From Amphritea japonica ATCC BAA-1530 (GTDB lineage: Bacteria; Pseudomonadota; Gammaproteobacteria; Pseudomonadales; Balneatricaceae): DNA of 64,000 nucleotides. Every line of letters starts with the position of its first letter. The first letter of the stretch is position 1. The stretch is taken from assembly GCF_016592435.1 (NCBI RefSeq), contig NZ_AP014545.1, positions 1,868,693 through 1,932,692 of the forward strand. Reading direction: 5' to 3'. The position numbers were made by a program, and so were the translations under genes. The notes below the pieces were generated by a model. That model ran no database searches, was not told where the DNA came from, and saw only the letters and a list, made by a program, of their open reading frames with translations. Below are positions 1-9,030 of the stretch, piece by piece.

Positions 1-99
1 AGAGTAAAGAAAAATAGTCGAAAATGGCCGCTAATTGCGTTTTATAAGAGCCGCATCAATATACCTCCTCCTCTCCTGTGATAATTTACCCCCTTTTTT

Positions 100-117
100 A
101 AGCTCACGAATGAGCTT
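100..117 (+). other. Small perfect stem-loop in the 5' leader of the signalling gene
   Basis: A 7-bp perfect inverted repeat (AAGCTCA / TGAGCTT) with a CGAA loop lies 32 bp before the first gene. No T-run follows it on either strand, so it does not look like an intrinsic terminator. It could be a leader hairpin or an operator; the sequence does not decide. Confidence 0.3.
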
Positions 118-149
118 GGCCAGCGAGCATATCTGAGGAAGCAGTACGG

Positions 150-3100
150 ATGTCAGAAGTAGCAGTAACATTGAACACTATTTGCAGTATTGACGTTCTC
201 CATGCCGCTCCCCAGGATTCAATATTAGTCATCCTTCGCCGGATGCGTCAATCTCATGTCAGCTCTATTGTCATCATTGAGCAGAATGCTCCACTGGGCA
301 TTATTACTGAGAAAGATATTATCCGCCTGGTGAGTACCAGTGATCCCGATCTGGAACTACTCACTGCCGCCGATATTATGACCTCCCCCGTTAAAACCAT
401 GTATGCAGACTGTGATTTTCAACTGGCATACGAGCAGATGCAACAAGAGAATCTGCGGCATATTATCGTCACCAATAAAGACGGTAGTCTCAGAGGAATC
501 GCGACAGAAACAGATTTTGTTCAACACCTGGGGTTTGAGTATCTGGCCGAGATCAAACACGTGGAAGCAGTAATGGAACGGAGTGTTTTGTTCGTTTCAG
601 CCGATAGCAGCCTGCGCCATGCATTCCAGATTATGAACGAAGAAATGATCAGTAGCGTGGTGGTTGCTAACGAAGGAGTTGCCGAGGGAATTCTGACCGA
701 ACGCGACGTGGTCAGGCTACTTGATGAGCAGGTCAATCTGGATGATGCAGTGGTCAGCCAGTATATGAGTAGCCCTGTAGAAATGATCCAAAGCGGCACT
801 TCGTTGCTGGAAGCTCGCCACATAATGGAAGAAAAAAAGGTTCGGCGGCTATTAGTCTGTGATGACGATAAGAAAATCCAAGGCCTGTTAACCCGTCAGC
901 ATCTGATTGACCGGTTGCAAACCCATTTTATTAAAATGATGCAGGATGCTATTGATAACCTGAATCATCAGTTACAAAGCAGCCGCCATAAAGAGACCCA
1001 TTATCGGGGCTTTTTTGAAAACTCTCCTTTCGCCTACCAGTCACTGAATGCCGAAGGGAATATTCTTGAAGTCAATGCTTGTTGGCGTGAAATGATGGGC
1101 TACAGCAGCCATGAAATCATTGGTACAGCGTTCAAAACATTGCTTGCAGACGGGCAGGAAGAAAAATTTAACCATTGCTTTAGCTCGCTGATGGATAAAG
1201 GAGCCACCTCAGATGTTTATTACCAGCTGCTGACAAAAGATGGCCAAACGCTTGATATTCAAATTGATGCGCAGTTGGTGCTGGATGATCAGCAGCGGTT
1301 AGTTCAAACCCATTGCTTGCTGACCAATCTGACCGAAAAACATCGGATTGACTCGCAGCTGCGTCTATTCAGGCAGCTGATTGATCGCAGTAATGATGCA
1401 TTGTTTGTCATTGATGCTGCTACCTCTAAGATAATCGATCTTAATCAGGCTAGCTGTGACTATCTCGGTTACAGTCGGGAAGAGTTGCTGCAGACATTTG
1501 TAACGAACTTTAGCGAAGACGCTTCCAGTATTGAAAAGTGGCAAGCGCAGATAGCGAAGATTCAAGCGGACGAAAAAGGAGGGTTGTTTGAAGAGGTTCA
1601 TCAAACCTCAGAGGGTCGGCGAGTTCCCGTTGAAATCAGCGCCACCCTTCAGCAAGCCAATGACCAGCTAGTTGTGCTCTACACGGTTCGGGATATAACG
1701 GAGCGAAAGCAAGCCGAGTTAAAGTCTCGGGAGGAAAGTAATTTTCTCCAGGCGGTAATCGATTGTATCGGTGATCCTGTCATGGTGATCGACACCAACT
1801 ATAAGGTTATCAAGTCTAACCGGACAGCCAATGACTACTTTTTTAATTGTCAGCTGCAAGAAGATGTCCCCTGCTATTTACAAGTAGATGATACCGGTAG
1901 TCCTTGCAAGATCTGTCCGCTCAAAGAGGTAATGGAGCATAAGCGCCCCACCACGCGTATACATGAACATGTTATCAGTTCGGGTGAAAAGCGGACCTTT
2001 GAGCTAATGGCGAGTCCTTTATACGATGCCGAAGGTCAGGTTACCGGCCTGGTGGAATCGAGTCGGGATGTTACTGAACATATCCGGATTCAAAAAAGAC
2101 TTAGGGAGAAAGAAAAGAGCCTGGATTTTCTGGCGCATCACGATCCGCTAACAAAGCTCCCCAACCGCTTACTTTTCTCTGACCGTCTGAAGCAGGCATT
2201 ACGTCATGCAAAGCGAACAAAAACAGGCCTGGCGCTGTTATTTATCGATCTGGATGAGTTTAAAGAGATAAATGACAGCTTTGGTCATAACCTGGGCGAT
2301 CAGCTTCTGAAAAAAGTATCGGCACGTTTGCAAGAGCATGTCCGCGCCAATGACACCATCGCCCGCTTAGGTGGCGATGAGTTCACTATCATCGTAGAAG
2401 ACCTTACTCACCCGAATGACGCAGCACTGGTGGCGCAAAACCTGCTGGATGCGTTTAATCACCCGATTGAGCTGGATGAGCATCAGCTACATGTCAGCCT
2501 CAGTATTGGCATTAGTCTCTATCCCGAAGATGCCGAGTTTACAGAAGCACTTATCCGTAATGCCGACACTGCGATGTACCGGGCAAAAGCCTCAGGCAAA
2601 AATCGCTATGATTTTTATACTCAGGATATGACCGATCAGGCTTTCGAACGGATTCTGATGGTAGGCGCTATGCGTAACGCCATAGAGCACGAGCAGTTTG
2701 TTGTGCACTATCAGCCTCAAATTGATGTGAGAGATAACAGTATTATCGGAGCCGAAGCCCTGATTCGCTGGCAAGACCCGCAATTGGGAACGATTGAACC
2801 CGGGCGCTTTATTCCGTTGGCAGAAAAAACCGGCATGATCCAGGTGATTGACCGCTGGGTGCTGGATACCGTTTGTCGTAATATCAGCGAGTGGCAACAG
2901 GCGGGCTATAACGTCCCCAGAATTTCAGTCAATATCTCTACGCGGCACTTCGGTTCGAATACATTGGCGGGTGAAGTGGCAGACATACTGAAACGTAACG
3001 ACTGCGCCAGTGAGATGATCGAGCTTGAGATCACCGAAGGCGTCATTATGAACAACCCAAACAACGCAGGTAATGAATTAGAACAGCTGCGTAAGATGGG

Positions 3101-3413
3101 CATCCGCCTGGCGATTGACGATTTTGGTACCGGCTACTCATCTCTGAGTTATTTGAAAAAGCTCCCTCTCGACCGGCTTAAAATTGATCACTCATTTATT
3201 ACTGATATTCCCGAAGACAACAATGATCAGGCTATTTCCAGAGCGATTATAGCGATGGCAAATAGTCTTGGTTTGGAAGTAATCGCAGAAGGCATGGAAT
3301 CTGAAGAGCAGCGTCAATTTCTGATTGATGAAAAGTGCTTCTATGCCCAGGGCTTTCTTTTCAGTAAGGGAGTGCCCGAGCACTCTTTCCTCTCGATGTT
3401 AAAACAGCACTAA
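150..3413 (+). CDS. CBS(x4)-PAS(x3)-GGDEF-EAL cyclic di-GMP signalling protein
   Basis: A 1,087-residue cytoplasmic protein predicted to make and/or degrade cyclic di-GMP. In order: two CBS pairs (about residues 9-130 and 138-257), three PAS domains (about 285-400, 405-520, 528-645), a GGDEF diguanylate cyclase domain (intact GGDEF at 741-745) and an EAL phosphodiesterase domain (EAL at 869-871, followed by the DDFGTGYSSL and IAEGME motifs). Both catalytic signatures look intact, so it may be bifunctional, or one half may act as a GTP or c-di-GMP sensor. CBS pairs usually bind adenine nucleotides, which suggests an energy-state input. The third PAS carries C567, C575, C586 and C589, including a CxxC. 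No membrane segment is seen. GAGGA lies 11 bases before the ATG. It stands alone as a transcription unit. Confidence 0.93.
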   Translation: MSEVAVTLNTICSIDVLHAAPQDSILVILRRMRQSHVSSIVIIEQNAPLGIITEKDIIRLVSTSDPDLELLTAADIMTSPVKTMYADCDFQLAYEQMQQENLRHIIVTNKDGSLRGIATETDFVQHLGFEYLAEIKHVEAVMERSVLFVSADSSLRHAFQIMNEEMISSVVVANEGVAEGILTERDVVRLLDEQVNLDDAVVSQYMSSPVEMIQSGTSLLEARHIMEEKKVRRLLVCDDDKKIQGLLTRQHLIDRLQTHFIKMMQDAIDNLNHQLQSSRHKETHYRGFFENSPFAYQSLNAEGNILEVNACWREMMGYSSHEIIGTAFKTLLADGQEEKFNHCFSSLMDKGATSDVYYQLLTKDGQTLDIQIDAQLVLDDQQRLVQTHCLLTNLTEKHRIDSQLRLFRQLIDRSNDALFVIDAATSKIIDLNQASCDYLGYSREELLQTFVTNFSEDASSIEKWQAQIAKIQADEKGGLFEEVHQTSEGRRVPVEISATLQQANDQLVVLYTVRDITERKQAELKSREESNFLQAVIDCIGDPVMVIDTNYKVIKSNRTANDYFFNCQLQEDVPCYLQVDDTGSPCKICPLKEVMEHKRPTTRIHEHVISSGEKRTFELMASPLYDAEGQVTGLVESSRDVTEHIRIQKRLREKEKSLDFLAHHDPLTKLPNRLLFSDRLKQALRHAKRTKTGLALLFIDLDEFKEINDSFGHNLGDQLLKKVSARLQEHVRANDTIARLGGDEFTIIVEDLTHPNDAALVAQNLLDAFNHPIELDEHQLHVSLSIGISLYPEDAEFTEALIRNADTAMYRAKASGKNRYDFYTQDMTDQAFERILMVGAMRNAIEHEQFVVHYQPQIDVRDNSIIGAEALIRWQDPQLGTIEPGRFIPLAEKTGMIQVIDRWVLDTVCRNISEWQQAGYNVPRISVNISTRHFGSNTLAGEVADILKRNDCASEMIELEITEGVIMNNPNNAGNELEQLRKMGIRLAIDDFGTGYSSLSYLKKLPLDRLKIDHSFITDIPEDNNDQAISRAIIAMANSLGLEVIAEGMESEEQRQFLIDEKCFYAQGFLFSKGVPEHSFLSMLKQH

Positions 3414-3520
3414 TCATCAGTAAGTATAAGAAGCACTGGCCTGATCAGAACAGACAGCCTAATATCTGCTGCTACCCGGATCTAAAGTTAAAGCTATCTG
3501 TAACACGCTAAGGGAGTTAG

Positions 3521-4363
3521 ATGAAAACTGTACTGATCACCGGCTGCTCCAGTGGTATTGGCCACTATGCTGCTATCGGCCTGCAACAACGAGGCTATCG
3601 CGTTATTGCCACCGCAAGACAACTGAAAGATGTTGAGCTGCTGAAACAACAGGGGCTGGAATCAACTCAACTTGATCTGGAGCGATCTGAATCAATTCAG
3701 CAAGCAATGGACTGGGTTGAAGCTGAAACCGGTGGCGAGCTTTATGCCCTCTTTAACAATGGTGCATACGGCCAGCCAGGTGCCATTGAAGACCTTAGCC
3801 GCGATCTGCTACGACAGCAGCTGGAAATTAATCTACTCGGCTGGCATGAGCTCACCTGCCGAGTATTACCCTTGATGCGCCGTCAGGGTTATGGTCGCAT
3901 TATTCAGAACAGTTCGGTTCTGGGGCTTATCACCATGCGCTTTCGGGGAGCCTATAATACCAGTAAGTTTGCGCTGGAAGGCTATACGGATACCCTTCGC
4001 CAAGAACTGGCTGATACCGATATTCATGTCTCTCTCATTGAGCCCGGCCCTGTAAGAAGTAAGTTCCGGGATAACGCCGCCAAAGCCTTTCGCGACAATA
4101 TCGATATTGAATCCAGCCCATTCCACGAGACCTATAAGAAAGTACTACAGCGCTTAAATACAGAAGACAAAGGCGATGATCCTTTTACTCTCGGGCCAGA
4201 GTCCGTGTTAGATAAAGTTATTCTAGCGCTGGAAAGTAAGCGGCCTAAACCCCGCTATTACGTCACCTTCCCCACTCACCTGTTTGGTTTTCTTCGACGT
4301 ATTCTGTCGACCAGAATGCTCGACTGGCTCTTATTAAAAGCGTCCGCTTCTGAGAATAAATAG
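3521..4363 (+). CDS. SDR-family NAD(P)-dependent oxidoreductase, YbbO-like
   Basis: A 280-residue classical short-chain dehydrogenase. It has the TGCSSGIG nucleotide-binding loop (residues 7-14), an NNGAYG motif at 79-84 in place of the usual NNAG, catalytic Ser131/132, and the Tyr145-x3-Lys149 active site, followed by the EPGP segment typical of the family. Overall wording and length resemble E. coli YbbO, an NADP-dependent aldehyde reductase-type enzyme; the substrate cannot be read from sequence. A GGGAG ribosome-binding site precedes the ATG. It is the last plus-strand gene before a convergent minus-strand pair. Confidence 0.88.
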   Translation: MKTVLITGCSSGIGHYAAIGLQQRGYRVIATARQLKDVELLKQQGLESTQLDLERSESIQQAMDWVEAETGGELYALFNNGAYGQPGAIEDLSRDLLRQQLEINLLGWHELTCRVLPLMRRQGYGRIIQNSSVLGLITMRFRGAYNTSKFALEGYTDTLRQELADTDIHVSLIEPGPVRSKFRDNAAKAFRDNIDIESSPFHETYKKVLQRLNTEDKGDDPFTLGPESVLDKVILALESKRPKPRYYVTFPTHLFGFLRRILSTRMLDWLLLKASASENK

Positions 4364-4494
4364 TAGCTATAGTCCGAAGGCGTCTCTTAGGTAAGAAGCC
4401 TGGTCCGAACACTTCGCTTGTTTGAGGTTCGAAAAAACGGACTAACAAAATGGTAGGACTAGCACACTGATCGGGTGATGCTGAAATTATGTAG

Positions 4495-5094
4495 TCAGGG
4501 TTTGTAGAGCTCTTTATAAAAACCACTGGTTTCCAGGTGAATAGTCACGGGTGTGGAGCTATTGTTTTGCCAATACCAGCCATGCGTTCCTTCAAATGGG
4601 GCTTCAAAGGCACCACTGGCGCTGGATCTTGCGCGTTCTAGCCAATAGCTGGTAAATTCATCTCCAGCATTGATCTTCTCCCCATGCATGTCGAAGTACA
4701 GATCTCCTCCTTCCGCTTTCCAGTTAAAAACAAAGCTTTCGCCCACCTTCATTCGGGCTTTGATTTCAGCTCCTTTTCCTGGTTGTAAAATCAAAGAGAT
4801 CTCATCGGAGCGATAGGCTGTCGTACTTATCCAAATGGGTGGAACAGGTATGCCAGACGAACTGGCAGATGGTGCAGAGAGCAGAACGCTGTCTTTTGAC
4901 TCAATTACAGGTTCATTATGGAGTTTCGCCAGCCCTAGTTTTTCACCCAAACCCGTTGGATCGACACCATATTCCGCAGGCAAAATAGTCGTAATGAGTA
5001 TTATGATACCTGCGATAGCGGCCAGGACAGTCGCTTTAATTAAGGTCATCGTTGAGGGGGGGGTATCCTGGTTCAAGTCAGAGATATCGTGCAT
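4495..5094 (-). CDS. Membrane-anchored periplasmic protein partnered with HupE/UreJ_2
   Basis: A 199-residue protein with a short cytoplasmic N-terminus, one hydrophobic helix (about residues 18-39) and a soluble, probably periplasmic, remainder. It has no catalytic motif I recognise. Its start is 10 bases after the stop of the HupE/UreJ_2 gene, so the two form an operon. Proteins of this layout are often annotated as 'transmembrane anchor protein' beside HupE/UreJ genes, from which I infer a partner role, for example an extracytoplasmic subunit for the membrane protein. Function is otherwise unknown. Confidence 0.75.
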   Translation of the reverse strand: MHDISDLNQDTPPSTMTLIKATVLAAIAGIIILITTILPAEYGVDPTGLGEKLGLAKLHNEPVIESKDSVLLSAPSASSSGIPVPPIWISTTAYRSDEISLILQPGKGAEIKARMKVGESFVFNWKAEGGDLYFDMHGEKINAGDEFTSYWLERARSSASGAFEAPFEGTHGWYWQNNSSTPVTIHLETSGFYKELYKP

Positions 5095-5104
5095 ATTTGA
5101 TGCC

Positions 5105-5839
5105 TCAGGAAAGAGTTAAATAGCCGGTTAACTGATAGCCCGTCAGGACAAAGCCGGCAGTCATAAGAATGATGTTGGCGGCAAAAGCCTGTCGGGGAAA
5201 GGCATTCGTTTTTCGCCAGAAGTTCATTAAAATAAGAATGGCCCCCAAGGCTAATAGCTGGCCGACTTCGACACCAACATTGAAGGCTAAAATATTGGCA
5301 ATCAGACCCTCCTCTGCCAGAGCAAAATCCTGGAGCTTGGTAGCAAGACCGAAGCCATGAAAAAGGCCAAATACAATTACGGCGGCTTTCGTATCAGGCT
5401 GAAAGCCGAACCAGCGCCTAAAAGCTCCGAGGTTATCTAATGCCTTATAGACAACCGAGAAGCCAATAATCGCGTCGATAATATAAGGATTAACCTGCAC
5501 CTCACTCAATACGCCATATAAAAGCGTTACGCTGTGACTGATGGCAAACAGCGTCACATAGATGCACACCTCCTTCATACGGTAGAAGAAAAAAATAACA
5601 CAGGTCAGAAACAGTAGATGATCGTATCCAGTCACCATGTGCTTCGCGCCAATATAAGAAAACGGAAACAACTGCATTCCATAAGCCTGCTGAATAAAGA
5701 CAGCATCGCTATCCGATACACCGTGCGCAAAGCTTGGCTGGGCAGCCCCTGCAAACAATAATAAAGTGAATAGACAGATCAAAACCCGTGATGGCGAAAA
5801 AGCTAAAGCCCTCCGTATAGGCGGTATTTTAAAATACAT
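5105..5839 (-). CDS. HupE/UreJ_2 family membrane protein
   Basis: A 244-residue inner-membrane protein with an N-terminal signal-like segment (probable cleavage after Ala38) and about six hydrophobic helices. It carries the family's histidine/aspartate motifs GYDHLLFL, SHSVTLLYG and FHGFGLA, which lie in or near the membrane and suggest metal binding. Classic HupE/UreJ members carry nickel or cobalt; for this subfamily (HupE/UreJ_2) the substrate is not established. First gene of a two-gene operon with the anchored protein that follows. A perfect inverted repeat lies 47 bp upstream of its start. Confidence 0.85.
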   Translation of the reverse strand: MYFKIPPIRRALAFSPSRVLICLFTLLLFAGAAQPSFAHGVSDSDAVFIQQAYGMQLFPFSYIGAKHMVTGYDHLLFLTCVIFFFYRMKEVCIYVTLFAISHSVTLLYGVLSEVQVNPYIIDAIIGFSVVYKALDNLGAFRRWFGFQPDTKAAVIVFGLFHGFGLATKLQDFALAEEGLIANILAFNVGVEVGQLLALGAILILMNFWRKTNAFPRQAFAANIILMTAGFVLTGYQLTGYLTLS

Positions 5840-5885
5840 GCGCTATGTCTCAGTCATAAAGATGCAAATCCTTAATGGTAAACAT

Positions 5886-5903
5886 ACTGTTTTAACAAAC
5901 AGT
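5886..5903. promoter_or_regulatory. Perfect inverted repeat upstream of the HupE/UreJ_2 operon
   Basis: ACTGTTT-TAAC-AAACAGT is a 7-4-7 perfect dyad 47 bp before the HupE/UreJ_2 start codon. Position and symmetry fit an operator for a dimeric regulator. I do not recognise the regulator; it does not match the Fur or NikR consensus. Confidence 0.4.
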
Positions 5904-6084
5904 TTATCACTGAGAGGTGAAAAGTAAGGCAGCACTTTGGTGCCATCCTGATACGATGAGAAGGTGGATAAGGAAGCATTGACAGCAAGTGAAACTGGAC
6001 TGCGCTGGCGTGAGTGAGGTATTGCTAATGGCTTGTATGGCACTAGTAACAAAAAAGTCGTACTCAATAACTTTGAAAAAGTTG

Positions 6085-6122
6085 AGCATTGGCTCAGGCC
6101 GATCAGATGCTGAGCCAATGCT
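6085..6122 (-). terminator. Intrinsic terminator of the catalase gene
   Basis: A 13-bp perfect stem (AGCATTGGCTCAG with its complement, 12-base loop) begins just past the catalase stop codon. On the minus strand it is followed by CAACTTTTTC. Confidence 0.8.
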
Positions 6123-6128
6123 TTTCGT

Positions 6129-7568
6129 CTATTTCAGGGAGATTCCTAAAGCCTTGGCGACACCCGCGCCGTAGGCTGGATCAGCCTGCAGGCAGTTAGC
6201 AATATGCCGCCGCTGTATCTCAACGGATGCTCCTCCTACTGAGCGGGCAGTATTGTCGAATAGCGTTTGCTGTTGCGCAGAGTTCATTAGCCTGAACAAT
6301 GCACCGGGTTGCGAGTAGTAGTCCTCATCATCACGGTGATTCCAGCGCGATGCCGCGCCTGTGACAGGCTGTGACGGTTCAGCGTATTCCGGTTGTTCCT
6401 GCCATTGGTGCTGGCTGTTCGGCTCATAACCGATGGTTCCACCGTAGTTATCGTCTACCCGCATGGCGCCATCACGGTGGTAGCTGTGAACCGGGCAGCG
6501 AGGTCTGTTGACGGGAATCTGATGATGATTCACGCCCAGACGGTAACGTTGCGCATCGCCATATGAGAACAGGCGACCCTGCAGCATTTTATCCGGCGAA
6601 AAGCTAATGCCGGGGACGACACTGGCTGGATTGAATGCCGATTGCTCGACTTCAGCAAAGAAGTTCGCTGGATTACTATTAAGCTCCATCGTACCGACTT
6701 CTATTAAGGGGTACTCTCCTTTGGGCCAGACTTTGGTTAAGTCGAAAGGGTTGAATGGGCTGTTTTCAGCTTGTTCTTCGCTCATCACCTGTATTGACAG
6801 AGCCCACGAAGGATAATCGCCTTTCTCGATTGATTCATACAGGTCGCGATGATGGCTTTCTCTGTCTTTCCCTACCAATAACTCAGCTTCTTCATCGGTC
6901 AGGTTCTTGATGCCCTGGTTGGATTTAAAATGAAATTTCACCCAGGTGCGTTGATTATCAGCGTTAATCATACTGAAAGTATGGCTGCCAAATCCGTGCA
7001 TCTCGCGATAGGATGCCGGTATACCACGATCACTCATAACGATGGTGATTTGGTGTAGAGCTTCAGGGAGCAAGGTCCAGAAATCCCAGTTATTCTGCGC
7101 ACTACGCATATTGGTACGCGGGTCGCGTTTCACGGCATGGTTCAGGTCTGGAAATTTGAGTGGGTCACGTAGGAAAAATACCGGTGTGTTATTGCCAACC
7201 AGATCCCAGTTACCTTCTTCAGTATAAAACTTCAGCGCAAAACCACGAATATCCCGTTCAGCATCGGCAGCACCCCGCTCACCTGCTACGGTGGTAAAAC
7301 GTGCGAACATTTCAGTCTGTTTACCTACCTCTGAGAATATTTTGGCGCGGGTGTACTTTGTAATGTCGTGAGTAACAGTGAACGTTCCATAAGCGCCGGA
7401 GCCCTTAGCGTGCATGCGTCGTTCTGGAATAACTTCACGATCAAAGTGAGCTAACTTTTCCAAAAACCATACATCTTGTAGTAACTGGGGTCCATGGGGC
7501 CCCGCTGTTGCGACATTTTGATTATCTGCTACCGGACAACCGGTTGCTGTTGTTAATTTGTTTTTCAT
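6129..7568 (-). CDS. katA: Heme catalase (clade 3, small subunit)
   Basis: Decomposes hydrogen peroxide to water and oxygen. It is 479 residues long, matching small-subunit catalases such as Pseudomonas KatA. The distal active-site His53 lies in RRMHAKG, Asn126 in VGNNTP, and the proximal heme ligand is Tyr336 in [10 protein letters not shown]. No signal peptide is seen, so it is probably cytoplasmic. It is a single-gene unit with its own terminator downstream. The upstream region is AT-rich and contains a dyad; an OxyR-type control is plausible but not shown by the sequence. The symbol is by family resemblance. Confidence 0.96.
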   Translation of the reverse strand: MKNKLTTATGCPVADNQNVATAGPHGPQLLQDVWFLEKLAHFDREVIPERRMHAKGSGAYGTFTVTHDITKYTRAKIFSEVGKQTEMFARFTTVAGERGAADAERDIRGFALKFYTEEGNWDLVGNNTPVFFLRDPLKFPDLNHAVKRDPRTNMRSAQNNWDFWTLLPEALHQITIVMSDRGIPASYREMHGFGSHTFSMINADNQRTWVKFHFKSNQGIKNLTDEEAELLVGKDRESHHRDLYESIEKGDYPSWALSIQVMSEEQAENSPFNPFDLTKVWPKGEYPLIEVGTMELNSNPANFFAEVEQSAFNPASVVPGISFSPDKMLQGRLFSYGDAQRYRLGVNHHQIPVNRPRCPVHSYHRDGAMRVDDNYGGTIGYEPNSQHQWQEQPEYAEPSQPVTGAASRWNHRDDEDYYSQPGALFRLMNSAQQQTLFDNTARSVGGASVEIQRRHIANCLQADPAYGAGVAKALGISLK

Positions 7569-7615
7569 GATGATCTCCTGCTAGGTCTGGTATTCAGCTT
7601 AGGAGAATATTGAGA

Positions 7616-7641
7616 TTTATAAATTTAATTATATTTATAAA
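7616..7641. promoter_or_regulatory. AT-rich inverted repeat in the catalase promoter region
   Basis: TTTATAAAT and ATTTATAAA form a 9-bp perfect dyad with an 8-base spacer, 48 bp upstream of the catalase start. It may be an operator, but AT-rich dyads arise easily by chance. Confidence 0.25.
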
Positions 7642-7817
7642 AAAGATAGCTTGTTGCTATTATGGTTGTGTTGTTCGCTATTTATGATCTGAAAATGGGT
7701 CTATAAGGGAGGTGACGAAAACTGAGAATATGGAGCACCTGGTCGGATACGATTAGAAGGTTCCACTTTGCTTGCCTGATACTTAACAGAAAAGAAGCGA
7801 GAAACGACAGGCAAATA

Positions 7818-8750
7818 CTATTTATCAGACACTTCGCTTTGGTGTACCCCCATCTCTTTTGAGATTTTATCGCACTCGGCTATCAGATCGGGGAGACTTG
7901 ATATTAGTTCATCAATTTTAAAGTCTATAGCGGGCCAGCTTTCTTGTATGCAGTCATTGATTAACCGTTCCCTTAGCAGATGATCAGGCCAGCTACGCCA
8001 TTCTGGATTATGCTGAATTAACGAGCAGATAGCATCGGCAAACTGCACTATTGTTAATCGTTGTCTGAACTCAATTGTCCCCTCTTCTTTCTGCCAAATG
8101 TCATCCCGGTGGTGATGTTGTATTACGTCTGTAATTGTTCCGGGTAGTTGCCATTTTCTTGCAGCAAGATAGCCCGTATCTGCATGGGTAAAGCCAAATA
8201 ACTCATGCTCTACTTCAGCCAGAGAACAAGTATGATTCCAGCACTTAGAGTCTGTGACATCCACTATTTTTGAGCTTATATGAAGAAACACAAACCGGCC
8301 TAGATCATGCAATAACCCGCAAAGGTAAGTTAAATCTTTATCCATTCGTAAATCAGAAAGACTTTCAGCCAGGTATTTACTCAAATATGCTGTTTCTAAC
8401 GAATGGCGCCAGATTGCTTTATGCTGAGATTTCGAATGAGGAAGACTGTGTGTGAAAGTTACGACCGTAATCAATGACAGCGTCTTAAACACTCCGAGAC
8501 GAATAAGTGCATTCTGAAGATTGGTGATCTGGTTACATGAGGCTGAAGCTACAGAATTGGCAAAACTAAGAATTTTCGTTGCAAGAATAGGAGATTTTGT
8601 AGCAAGGTCTTCGACTTTCTCAAAAAAGTTATGGGCGTCTTGAGAGATTTGAATGAGCTCACAAACAACGTAAGGAAACGCAGGTATATTTTCAATTCTC
8701 TCTTCGATAAATTCGAGAGTGAACTTCTCTTTTGTTGTTTCCTTTAGCAT
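7818..8750 (-). CDS. HDOD domain protein
   Basis: A 310-residue protein made mainly of an HDOD domain (about residues 16-220), a relative of HD phosphohydrolases that usually lacks catalysis and acts in signalling. Visible family features are the LLHDLGR segment, a conserved E-x-GFTHADTGYLAARKW stretch and a QHHH triplet. No receiver or output domain is fused to it. GAGG lies 5 bases before the ATG. It stands alone; the second HDOD protein of the window is at 25362-26603. A specific role cannot be assigned. Confidence 0.85.
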   Translation of the reverse strand: MLKETTKEKFTLEFIEERIENIPAFPYVVCELIQISQDAHNFFEKVEDLATKSPILATKILSFANSVASASCNQITNLQNALIRLGVFKTLSLITVVTFTHSLPHSKSQHKAIWRHSLETAYLSKYLAESLSDLRMDKDLTYLCGLLHDLGRFVFLHISSKIVDVTDSKCWNHTCSLAEVEHELFGFTHADTGYLAARKWQLPGTITDVIQHHHRDDIWQKEEGTIEFRQRLTIVQFADAICSLIQHNPEWRSWPDHLLRERLINDCIQESWPAIDFKIDELISSLPDLIAECDKISKEMGVHQSEVSDK

Positions 8751-8979
8751 ATAAGCCTCTGGAACTATCAGTTAAAATCAAGAAATACCGATACTTACGC
8801 AATAGTTTTTCATCTCTAGGTCAGTTTTAATGAACGGCAGAAAACAGTAAATAGGAAAAAGTCTGTTTTTATACGCACGATGGAAGATGAGATAACGTTA
8901 GAAAAATAGCTTCTGGGAGTTTCTTTACCGCTCTATGAGGCCAGAGATAAGCCGCGGAAAATACTTTTATAAATAAGAA

Positions 8980-9000
8980 AGGCAGCCCGAAGGCTGCCTT
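8980..9000 (-). terminator. Intrinsic terminator of prpE
   Basis: AGGCAGCC-CGAA-GGCTGCCT forms an 8-bp GC-rich stem 31 bp past the prpE stop. On the minus strand it is followed by a T-rich run. Confidence 0.8.
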
Positions 9001-9030
9001 ACGTAGTACTGCTTACAGGTGCTTTTGGGT

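Noticed and set aside
4370-4445. GTCCG / CGGAC pairing after the SDR gene
   Set aside because: Long loops and no T-run; too weak to call a terminator.
5843-6118. Two overlapping minus-strand frames between catalase and HupE genes
   Set aside because: They cross the catalase terminator and the HupE promoter region and have no protein-like composition.
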